This document shows, piece by piece, positions 1-5,513 of a DNA stretch of 6,628 bases. The notes under the pieces were generated by a model. It saw only the letters and a list, made by a program, of their open reading frames with translations, was not told the origin of the DNA and did not search any database. Both the position numbers and the translations under genes were made by a program. This DNA is from Oscillospiraceae bacterium (GTDB lineage: Bacteria > Bacillota > Clostridia > Oscillospirales > Ruminococcaceae): contig JAEDLA010000085.1 in assembly GCA_016295545.1 (NCBI GenBank), positions 1 to 6,628 of the forward strand, written 5' to 3'. Position 1 is the first letter of the stretch; the number at the start of each line of letters is the position of its first letter.

Positions 1-5
1 AAAAA

Positions 6-88
6 GTAAAGCCAGCGCAGCGAAGCTTTACGCCCCCAGCACATTCACTCCCCTCGGCTTGCCCGACGAAGTTATTATCGATATTTAA
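6..88 (+). repeat. Intergenic repeat, copy A (83 nt)
   Basis: This stretch matches 2830-2912 without gaps over 83 nt, at about 68 identical positions by eye. It has three parts. The left flank (6-32) carries an inverted repeat, GTAAAGC at 6-12 with GCTTTAC at 25-31, and differs from copy B at one base. The middle (33-50) is of equal length in both copies but poorly conserved. The right flank (51-88) contains the invariant CCTCGGCTTGCCCGACGAAG (52-71) and ends in ATCGATATTTAA (77-88). The copy ends 32 nt before the ATG at 121, so it lies in the 5' leader of that gene. Hairpins like those that precede copy B may lie left of the window edge. It encodes no protein that I can support. The function is unknown. 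Confidence 0.8.
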
Positions 89-120
89 TTGCCGAAATAA
101 CAATATATCGGAGGATTATT

Positions 121-717
121 ATGGACGATTTTGAAAGCAAATATGGAAATCAATATGACGATTTAAGGCTGTATCCTGAGCAATCAGTAGTAGTATCAGT
201 CATTTTAGGTGTAATAGGAGCAGTTGTGGGAGCTGTACCGGGCTTTTTGCTGTGGCTTCTGCTTGCAAGGCTCAACTTTATTTCAGTTGCCTGTGCGGCA
301 GTAATTGCGCTTGGCTCAACCTTCGGGTACAGGCTTATGACGAAGAAAAATGAGCCGCCTGCCATCGTGGGGATAATAACCTGCGTTGCGGTGCTTGTTA
401 TCCTTGTTTATCTTGCCACAAGGATTGACTGGGCATGGGAGATAGCAAAGGTGTTTAACGAAAAGGTTTATCCTGAGTATGTAGATAGCCTGCAGGCATT
501 TGATTTATGGACTGAGGCAGAGATAAAAGACTCCTATCAGGAAGTTCTGACTGAGGAATTCGGCTTCTCAGAGGTAACCTTTGGAAACTGCTTTTCAAAT
601 CTGGGCGTTCTGCTTGAATATTTCGACCTGAAATTCAAATTCGGCATAGCTCTCGCAGAAGCAGCTTTATGTGCGTTTGCAGGCGGATTTGCAGCTTTTA
701 AGTACTTTGGAAAATAA
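121..717 (+). CDS. Unrecognised four-helix membrane protein, coupled to iorB
   Basis: A 198-residue protein that I cannot assign to a family. Hydrophobic segments lie at about residues 23-49, 52-70, 81-100 and 173-193. Between the third and fourth is a roughly 70-residue, mostly acidic stretch (101-171) rich in aromatic residues. The basic RLMTKK after helix 2 suggests that this turn is cytoplasmic, which would put the acidic loop outside the cell with both termini inside. There is no signal peptide, catalytic motif or cysteine cluster. The start ATG is preceded by GGAGG at 110-114 with good spacing. The stop is only 19 nt from the iorB start, so the two genes are almost certainly co-transcribed. 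That suggests, but does not show, a role tied to aryl-acid metabolism, for example in transport or as a membrane accessory. The gene follows repeat copy A directly. Confidence 0.85.
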   Translation: MDDFESKYGNQYDDLRLYPEQSVVVSVILGVIGAVVGAVPGFLLWLLLARLNFISVACAAVIALGSTFGYRLMTKKNEPPAIVGIITCVAVLVILVYLATRIDWAWEIAKVFNEKVYPEYVDSLQAFDLWTEAEIKDSYQEVLTEEFGFSEVTFGNCFSNLGVLLEYFDLKFKFGIALAEAALCAFAGGFAAFKYFGK

Positions 718-736
718 TACATACAGGAGATTTGAT

Positions 737-1309
737 ATGGAAACAAAATCAATAATGATAGTCGGAGTCGGTGGACAGGGTTCACTGCTTGCTTCAAGAA
801 TACTGGGCACAGTGCTCCTTGAACAGGGCTTTGACGTAAAGGTCAGCGAGGTTCACGGAATGTCCCAGAGGGGCGGTTCAGTAATAACCTATGTAAAATA
901 CGGAGACAAGGTTTACTCCCCTGTAATTGAAAAGGGTGAGGCTGATGCCGTTATTTCCTTTGAGCTTCTTGAAGCCGCAAGATGCCTGCCCTACCTTAAA
1001 AAGGGCGGAAACCTCATAACCTCAACACAGCAGATAGATCCGATGCCTGTTGTTACCGGAGCGGCAGAGTATCCTGACGATTTAAAGGATCAGATAAAAG
1101 CTGCCGGAGCTGAGCTTGTGGCAGTTGACGCACTGAGCCTTGCGGAACAGGCTGGTTCGGCAAAGGCGTCAAACGTTGTGCTTATGGGAGTTCTTGCCGC
1201 ACGGACGGATTTTCCGGAGGAGGCATGGCAGCAGGCTATAGAGAAGTGCGTTCCGGCTAAGTTTCTGGAGCTTAACAAAAAAGCCTTTGAGCTTGGAAAA
1301 AATGCCTGA
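737..1309 (+). CDS. iorB: Indolepyruvate:ferredoxin oxidoreductase, beta subunit
   Basis: A 190-residue cytoplasmic protein of the pyruvate/ketoisovalerate oxidoreductase gamma-domain family. With the thiamine-diphosphate subunit IorA it interconverts aryl-pyruvates and aryl-acetyl-CoA + CO2 using ferredoxin. Family hallmarks are the N-terminal beta strand with the VGGQG loop (residues 11-15), the VSEVHGMSQRGG block (36-47) and the NVVLMG helix start (146-151). The length is normal for IorB. The frame is open back to an ATG at 671, but that start would overlap the upstream gene. The ATG at 737 has AGGAGA at 725-730 and begins exactly at the conserved METKSIMIVG strand, so it is preferred. paaK lies 68 nt downstream. 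The usual partner gene iorA is absent from the window, its customary place being taken by the membrane gene at 121-717. The aryl specificity, rather than another 2-oxoacid, is inferred from the paaK neighbour. Confidence 0.9.
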   Translation: METKSIMIVGVGGQGSLLASRILGTVLLEQGFDVKVSEVHGMSQRGGSVITYVKYGDKVYSPVIEKGEADAVISFELLEAARCLPYLKKGGNLITSTQQIDPMPVVTGAAEYPDDLKDQIKAAGAELVAVDALSLAEQAGSAKASNVVLMGVLAARTDFPEEAWQQAIEKCVPAKFLELNKKAFELGKNA

Positions 1310-1377
1310 TCACTGTTTGCAGTATAGTCATATTACAGCCTGACAGGTTATTATAAAATACACAGGAGGAAATACCA

Positions 1378-2685
1378 ATGGAAAGATATTGGAATGAAGA
1401 AATTGAATGTATGTCCCGTGAGGATATGAAAAAGCTTCAGGACGAAAGGCTTGTTGCTCAGGTAAAGCACGTTTACGAGAATGTGCCCTATTACAAAAAA
1501 CTCATGGACGAAAAGGGAGTTACTCCCGACGACATCAAATCAACAGACGACCTGCACAAGCTTCCGTTTCTGACAAAGAATGACCTGCGTGAGGCTTATC
1601 CCTACGGACTTCTTGCAAAGCCACTTTCAGACTGCGTAAGAATCCAGTCAACCAGCGGTACAACAGGCAAGAGAGTTGTTGCTTTCTACACTCAGCATGA
1701 TATTGACCTGTGGGAGGACTGCTGTGCCCGTGCTATTACAGCTGTCGGCGGCACAAAGGACGATGTTTGTCAGGTTTGCTATGGCTACGGACTTTTCACA
1801 GGCGGTCCCGGACTTAACGGCGGTTCTCACAAGGTAGGCTGTCTTACGCTCCCAATGTCCTCAGGCAACACTGAAAGACAGATACAGTTCATGCGTGACC
1901 TCGGCTCAACAATTATCTGCTGTACACCTTCTTATGCTGCGTATATCGGCGAAACTCTCCATGAAATGGGATTAACTCCTGACGATATAAAGCTTAAAGC
2001 AGGTATCTTCGGAGCTGAACCATGGACTGAGGAAATGCGACGTTCAATCGAAAAGTCTCTTGGCATCAAGGCATACGATATCTATGGACTGACCGAGTCA
2101 AGCGGTCCCGGCGTATCCTTTGAGTGCTCTGAGCAGTCGGGTATGCATATCAATGAGGACCACTTTATTCCTGAGATAATTAATCCCGAAACAGGCGAGG
2201 TTCTCCCTGAGGGTGAGGTTGGCGAGCTTGTGTTCACAAGTATTACTAAAGAAGCTTTCCCGCTGCTCCGTTACAGAACAAGGGATCTTTGCAGACTTAC
2301 AAGAGAAAAGTGCTCATGCGGACGTACACTTATCAAAATGTCCAAGCCTATGGGCAGAAGCGATGATATGCTGATAATCAGAGGAGTAAATGTATTCCCG
2401 TCACAGATAGAGACTGTTCTTATCGAGCAGGGCTACGCTCCCAATTACCTCATTGAGGTTGACCGTGTTAACAATTCAGATACCCTTGATATCAATGTTG
2501 AGATGAACACAGAGCAGTTCTCCGACAAGATGAAGGATATTCAGGATAAGGAGAGAGAGCTTGCAGGAGCTATCAAGACTATGCTTGGAATCAGTCCGAA
2601 GGTTCATCTTGTTTCACCAAAGTCCATTACACGAAGCGAGGGCAAGGCTGTAAGAGTTGTTGACAAGAGAAAGCTGCATGACTGA
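1378..2685 (+). CDS. paaK: Phenylacetate-CoA ligase (AMP-forming aryl-acetate CoA ligase)
   Basis: A 435-residue member of the ANL adenylate-forming superfamily, PaaK family, full length (typical PaaK is about 435-440). It activates phenylacetate or a related aryl-acetate with ATP and CoA, giving the aryl-acetyl-CoA, AMP and PPi. Visible motifs are the phosphate-binding STSGTTGK (91-98), the adenine-binding YGLTE (236-240), YRTRDL (299-304, with Asp303 the expected ribose ligand), GRSDD (326-330), the hinge region RGVNVFPSQIE (335-345), and the C-terminal RSEGKAVRV (419-427), whose Lys423 is the expected adenylation lysine. C250, H257, C312 and C314 form a possible metal site. The start has AGGAGGA at 1364-1370, 7 nt from the ATG. 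No terminator or convincing promoter separates it from iorB, so it is probably in the same operon. With IorAB it would form an aryl-acetate to aryl-pyruvate route. The exact aryl substrate cannot be read from sequence. Confidence 0.93.
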   Translation: MERYWNEEIECMSREDMKKLQDERLVAQVKHVYENVPYYKKLMDEKGVTPDDIKSTDDLHKLPFLTKNDLREAYPYGLLAKPLSDCVRIQSTSGTTGKRVVAFYTQHDIDLWEDCCARAITAVGGTKDDVCQVCYGYGLFTGGPGLNGGSHKVGCLTLPMSSGNTERQIQFMRDLGSTIICCTPSYAAYIGETLHEMGLTPDDIKLKAGIFGAEPWTEEMRRSIEKSLGIKAYDIYGLTESSGPGVSFECSEQSGMHINEDHFIPEIINPETGEVLPEGEVGELVFTSITKEAFPLLRYRTRDLCRLTREKCSCGRTLIKMSKPMGRSDDMLIIRGVNVFPSQIETVLIEQGYAPNYLIEVDRVNNSDTLDINVEMNTEQFSDKMKDIQDKERELAGAIKTMLGISPKVHLVSPKSITRSEGKAVRVVDKRKLHD

Positions 2686-2739
2686 TGCTGCGGCAGTTTC
2701 AGGTGAACTATTAGTGCAGTAATAAAATATGGATAAAAA

Positions 2740-2820
2740 GCGGCGAAGCCGCAAGGTGGGATTCCAAAGGGTTTATTAACCCTTTGGCAGGGGGGTGAAC
2801 GAGGGGGACGGAGTCCCCCT
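2740..2820 (+). repeat. Cluster of three perfect hairpins between paaK and the ACT gene
   Basis: Three perfect stem-loops stand side by side. Hairpin 1 (2740-2752) is GCGGC-gaa-GCCGC. Hairpin 2 (2764-2787) has a 10-bp stem, CCAAAGGGTT/AACCCTTTGG, with the loop TATT. Hairpin 3 (2802-2820) has an 8-bp stem, AGGGGGAC/GTCCCCCT, with the loop GGA. The linkers are G-rich (2755-2760 and 2790-2796). None is followed by a T-tract on either strand, so they are not standard intrinsic terminators, though they could stabilise the 3' end of the paaK mRNA or slow polymerase. They run directly into repeat copy B at 2830. This layout resembles the modular REP-like or MITE-like intergenic elements of other bacteria. 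That comparison is by architecture only. Confidence 0.75.
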
Positions 2821-2829
2821 AACAAAGTA

Positions 2830-2912
2830 GTAAAGCAAGCGCAGCGAAGCTTTACGGACATTCCAGCATTACTTCCCTCGGCTTGCCCGACGAAGAAAAT
2901 ATCGATATTTAA
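2830..2912 (+). repeat. Intergenic repeat, copy B (83 nt)
   Basis: Second copy of the repeat at 6-88, the same length with no gaps. The GTAAAGC/GCTTTAC inverted repeat is at 2830-2836 and 2849-2855. The invariant CCTCGGCTTGCCCGACGAAG is at 2876-2895. The end is the 14-nt palindrome AAATATCGATATTT (2897-2910). The middle (2857-2874) differs strongly from copy A. The copy ends 39 nt before the ATG of the ACT-domain gene, so like copy A it sits in a gene leader. In both copies TTGCCC (2883-2888 here) lies exactly 17 nt before TATTTA (2906-2911 here), a weak promoter-like pair. Confidence 0.8.
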
Positions 2913-2951
2913 CAACTTAGATAATATATTTAATTAAAAGGAGATGTTTTT

Positions 2952-3377
2952 ATGAATAATGTTAGACAGATTTCAGTTTTCGTCGAGAATAAACCCGGCA
3001 GACTGAGTGCAATTACACAGGTACTGAAAGATAACGACATAAATATCCGTGCCCTTTCAATCGCTGATACAAGAGACTTCGGTATTCTGAGAATCATCGT
3101 AAATGATCCCGACAAGGCTTTTGCAAAGCTTCGTGGAGAGGACTGCACAGTTACCATTACTGAGGTCGTTGCTATCTCTATCGATGACGAGACAGGCAGA
3201 CTCAGTGAGGTCATGAACGTTCTCAGTGACGCTGAGGTAAATATTGAGTATATGTATGCATTCCTCAGCAAATCCGACAATAAGGCTTCTATCATTCTTC
3301 GTGTTGACAACAACGAAAAGGCTCATCAGGCGTTTGAAGCAGCCGGCATTGCACAGCTGACCGAAAAGGATATATAA
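2952..3377 (+). CDS. Tandem ACT-domain protein, probable amino-acid sensor
   Basis: A 141-residue cytoplasmic protein made of two ACT domains and nothing else: ACT1 at about residues 4-70 and ACT2 at about 71-139. The ligand-loop motif is clear in the first (ENKPGRL, 12-18) and partly kept in the second (DDETGRL, 78-84). Each is followed by the expected helix and a NI(R/E) strand start (N31-I32 and N97-I98). ACT domains bind small ligands, most often amino acids, at subunit interfaces. Stand-alone tandem ACT proteins of this type (COG4747-like) are commonly encoded beside paaK and iorAB, so sensing Phe, Trp or Tyr to tune the module is a reasonable inference. There is no DNA-binding or catalytic domain. 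AAAGGAGAT (2937-2945) precedes the ATG by 6 nt. The repeat element separates the gene from paaK, so it may have its own promoter or rely on readthrough. Confidence 0.88.
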   Translation: MNNVRQISVFVENKPGRLSAITQVLKDNDINIRALSIADTRDFGILRIIVNDPDKAFAKLRGEDCTVTITEVVAISIDDETGRLSEVMNVLSDAEVNIEYMYAFLSKSDNKASIILRVDNNEKAHQAFEAAGIAQLTEKDI

Positions 3378-3385
3378 TTCCTTTC

Positions 3386-3418
3386 GGCTGCCTGTACACC
3401 TGTTATTCGGCAGCTTTT
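3386..3418 (+). terminator. Weak terminator candidate after the ACT gene
   Basis: GCTGCC (3387-3392) can pair with GGCAGC (3409-3414) across a 16-nt loop and is followed by TTTT (3415-3418). The stem is short, the loop long and the T-tract minimal. It overlaps by two bases another hairpin spanning the stop codon, CCGAAAAGGA (3361-3370) with TCCTTTCGG (3379-3387, one bulged A), so the two compete. A third small hairpin, CGGCA-gcttt-TGCCG, lies at 3409-3423. Some 3'-end structure is likely, but which fold works is unclear. Confidence 0.35.
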
Positions 3419-3524
3419 GCCGGATACTGCGCTGAAAACCTGTAAAAAGGCAAAATAATATTTTTCATTTGTTTACAGTTTATAAATGTTTTTTATCTAA
3501 TTTGAAAAAATATTTAGAAAACAC

Positions 3525-3552
3525 TTGACAAATTTCATAAATCATGTATAAT
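3525..3552 (+). promoter_or_regulatory. Sigma-A promoter for the zinc-ribbon gene
   Basis: A perfect -35 box TTGACA (3525-3530) and a perfect -10 box TATAAT (3547-3552) are separated by 16 nt in an AT-rich region with A/T tracts just upstream (3481-3520). The expected transcription start is near 3559, giving a leader of about 40 nt before the ATG at 3601. This is the strongest promoter match in the window. No clear operator is seen next to it. The rest of the gap (3424-3524) is AT-rich with no other feature I can support. Confidence 0.88.
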
Positions 3553-3600
3553 TATATATAGAAAGTTCGAGAGAATAGTATTCTGACAGGAGTGATAAAA

Positions 3601-4035
3601 ATGAGTATTCTCGACAAATTTAACGACGCAAGTAAGGGTGTTTCTGATAAGGCGAAGAATATCTCCGAAGCAAATAACCTTAAAAGAAAGATTTTGTACG
3701 AGGAAGAACGTATTGTTGAGATCTTTACCGATATCGGCAAAAAGTATTACAAGAATCCCGATGAGGATCCCAATGTTTTTAAGGTGCTTTGCGATGATAT
3801 CGATACAAGACGCAGAAGAATCCTTAGAATGAGGTTTGAGCTTAATCAGATAAGGGGCTATAAAATCTGTCCTAAGTGTAATGCTGAAGTCAATGAGAAG
3901 TTCCAGTTCTGCGGACGCTGTGGTGCAAGACTGCCGGATCCTGAGGACGAGGATTTCACTTCCCTTGAGCCGAATGACTACTACACAGAGAGCAGCAATA
4001 ACTTCTTCAATGCGGATACACAGAATAACTATTAA
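3601..4035 (+). CDS. Small zinc-ribbon protein with helical N-terminus
   Basis: A 144-residue protein, probably cytoplasmic. Residues 1-85 are highly charged and predicted mostly helical (Lys/Arg/Glu-rich, with RRRRILRMR at 70-78) and could form a coiled coil or oligomerise. Residues 90-107 form a zinc ribbon, CPKC (90-93) and CGRC (104-107), with a 10-residue spacer ending in FQF. Residues 112-144 are an acidic, Asn-rich, probably disordered tail. Proteins of this layout are common in Clostridia, but I know of no established function. GTG at 3592 is also in frame, but it overlaps the AGGAG (3588-3592), so the ATG at 3601, 8 nt after it, is the start. The gene has its own strong promoter and terminator, so it is a single-gene unit that is likely well expressed. 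Confidence 0.85.
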   Translation: MSILDKFNDASKGVSDKAKNISEANNLKRKILYEEERIVEIFTDIGKKYYKNPDEDPNVFKVLCDDIDTRRRRILRMRFELNQIRGYKICPKCNAEVNEKFQFCGRCGARLPDPEDEDFTSLEPNDYYTESSNNFFNADTQNNY

Positions 4036-4042
4036 TTAATTC

Positions 4043-4076
4043 AGGCTGTTCCGGTCAACCGGAGCAGCCTTTTTTT
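4043..4076 (+). terminator. Strong intrinsic terminator after the zinc-ribbon gene
   Basis: A 12-bp stem, AGGCTGTTCCGG (4043-4054) with CCGGAGCAGCCT (4059-4070), including one T-G wobble, is closed by the loop TCAA and followed by an unbroken T run to 4076. This is a textbook Rho-independent terminator, 7 nt past the zinc-ribbon stop codon. The next gene's ATG is at 4087, so the terminator also fills that gene's leader. Confidence 0.93.
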
Positions 4077-4086
4077 GGTGACTGAT

Positions 4087-5415
4087 ATGAAAAAAATATT
4101 ACATTTTACGGAATTTCTATTCCTGCTGATTTTTTGCAATATTATCCCTGTCTGTACGATTATAAAATCTGCTGTGTTATTCAAGGTATGTATAATCACA
4201 GCCTTAACGATTCTGTTTTTATTTGTGCTGATTCACAGCGAGAAAATTACTGTTGACAGCAGAAAGCTCCGCCGCATAAACAAGGGCTGTCAGCTGGTAG
4301 AATATGCAGGCTTTGCAGCCGTTTCGGAGCTTTTCATATTGCCGTTGTATATTGCCAAAGCCGCTCCGCCGGCAGCGAATATCGTCTTTTCTATTGCCTT
4401 TCCGGTGATTTTTATTGCTTTTACCCTTTTCTGCGGAATTATCAGGATAGTTGTAAGCTCTAAACAGGTGAAGCTGACTGACCATATTCTGCTTTTTCTG
4501 TTCTGGTGGGTGCCTGTGGTGAATATTTTCCTGTTCCGGAAACTTTACAAAACAGGCAGACGTGAATTTACCTTTGAATCCGACAGAATAGAGCTTGAAA
4601 ATGCAAGGGCAGAAAATGAAATCTGCAAAACAAAATATCCTGTGCTTATGGTTCACGGTATTTTCTTCCGTGACTGGCAGTATTTCAATTACTGGGGCAG
4701 AGTTCCGGCTGCGCTTATCCGCAACGGAGCTGATATTTACTACGGAAATCAGCAGTCAGCCGGAGCAATCGTTCGCAGTGCCGAAGAACTGAAACAGCGT
4801 ATTCTTGAGGTGATAAGCGAGACAGGAGCGGAAAAAGTCAACATTATTGCTCATTCAAAGGGCGGACTGGATTCACGCTACGCAATAAGCAGGCTGGGCA
4901 TGGATAAATATGTGGCAACGCTGACTACTATCAACACACCTCACGAGGGCTGTAATATGGTGGATTTTCTGCTGAGCAAGTGTCCGCAGGGACTGGTGAA
5001 CTTCGTCAGCAAACGCTATAACGGAATATTTACAAAGCTGGGCGACAATAAACCGGATTTTATTTCCGGAGTGCGTGACCTCAGCGCTGTCAGTGCAAAG
5101 GAATTTAACAGGACTGTTCCCGATTCGCCGGAGGTCGTCTACCGCAGCTATATGTCAGTTATGAGCAGCTGGAGGTCAGCTTTTTTTCCGCTTTGTTTCA
5201 GCTATCTGCTGATAAAAAAGCTTGACGGCGAAAATGACGGTCTTGTTTATGCTGAATCCGCACGTCACGGGGATTTTGAGCTTATCCGTGCTCCCAGGCA
5301 CAGGGGAATATGCCACGGCGATGTTATTGACCTTATGAGGGAAAATATCGAGGGATATGACGTCCGTGAATTCTATATAAAGCTTGTGGAAAATCTGAAG
5401 AAAAGTGGTTTTTGA
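4087..5415 (+). CDS. Membrane-anchored lipase-like alpha/beta hydrolase
   Basis: A 442-residue protein with a membrane N-terminal half and a hydrolase C-terminal half. Hydrophobic segments lie at about residues 9-30, 33-50, 74-93, 99-123 and 134-150. From about 183 the sequence follows bacterial true lipases (Burkholderia/Pseudomonas type): the oxyanion strand VLMVHG (186-191), the nucleophile elbow AHSKGG (255-260, Ser257), TINTPHEG (281-288), the acid in ENDGLV (382-387, Asp384) and the histidine in CHGDVID (409-415, His410). Asp412 sits where those lipases place a calcium-binding Asp. All triad residues are present, so an active ester or lipid hydrolase at the membrane is likely. The substrate is unknown. 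The start is uncertain: TTG 4075, GTG 4078 and ATG 4087 are all in frame. ATG is chosen because MKKILHF begins just before the first helix, but only a weak GGTG (4077-4080) serves as a ribosome site. No promoter of its own is evident. Confidence 0.87.
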   Translation: MKKILHFTEFLFLLIFCNIIPVCTIIKSAVLFKVCIITALTILFLFVLIHSEKITVDSRKLRRINKGCQLVEYAGFAAVSELFILPLYIAKAAPPAANIVFSIAFPVIFIAFTLFCGIIRIVVSSKQVKLTDHILLFLFWWVPVVNIFLFRKLYKTGRREFTFESDRIELENARAENEICKTKYPVLMVHGIFFRDWQYFNYWGRVPAALIRNGADIYYGNQQSAGAIVRSAEELKQRILEVISETGAEKVNIIAHSKGGLDSRYAISRLGMDKYVATLTTINTPHEGCNMVDFLLSKCPQGLVNFVSKRYNGIFTKLGDNKPDFISGVRDLSAVSAKEFNRTVPDSPEVVYRSYMSVMSSWRSAFFPLCFSYLLIKKLDGENDGLVYAESARHGDFELIRAPRHRGICHGDVIDLMRENIEGYDVREFYIKLVENLKKSGF

Positions 5416-5483
5416 AAGTACAAGCAAACTATGAAAGAATTGTTAAATAAAATCAAAAGTTTATATGCTGCGTGATACATGGA

Positions 5484-5512
5484 TTGACAAATTAAAAAAC
5501 TTATGATATGAT
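5484..5512 (+). promoter_or_regulatory. Extended -10 sigma-A promoter pointing toward malQ, antisense to the CmpB-like gene
   Basis: TTGACA (5484-5489), a 17-nt spacer and TATGAT (5507-5512), with an extended -10 TG at 5504-5505. The expected start is near 5519. The -10 box ends one base before the 3' end of the minus-strand CDS (5514), and transcription would run through that whole gene in antisense. The first plus-strand gene downstream is malQ at 6083. The A-rich 5416-5483 stretch upstream shows no terminator for the lipase gene. Confidence 0.7.
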
Positions 5513-5513
5513 A

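Noticed and set aside
671..736. Upstream ATG extending iorB by 22 residues
   Set aside because: It overlaps the previous gene, has no ribosome site, and adds sequence absent from the IorB family. The ATG at 737 has AGGAGA and starts at the conserved strand.
1310..1377. Promoter between iorB and paaK (TTGCAG at 1317, TATAAA near 1352)
   Set aside because: The boxes are not at usable spacing. The gap is better read as an operon-internal linker with a strong ribosome site.
2740..2912. CRISPR array or intrinsic terminator as explanation of the hairpin cluster
   Set aside because: The hairpins differ in sequence and spacing, so there are no direct repeats with spacers, and none is followed by a T-tract on either strand.
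2604..2915. Minus-strand 103-codon reading frame across the paaK end and the repeat element
   Set aside because: It lies over the hairpins and the end of paaK, has low-complexity Pro/Arg-rich content and no family resemblance; it is open by chance.
2930..3313. Minus-strand 127-codon reading frame opposite the ACT gene
   Set aside because: It is a complement of a clear tandem ACT-domain gene, with no recognisable motif.
3592..3600. GTG start for the zinc-ribbon gene
   Set aside because: The GTG overlaps the Shine-Dalgarno AGGAG, which instead serves the ATG at 3601.
4219..4656. Minus-strand 145-codon reading frame opposite the lipase gene
   Set aside because: It is antisense to a conserved coding region and its composition is not protein-like.
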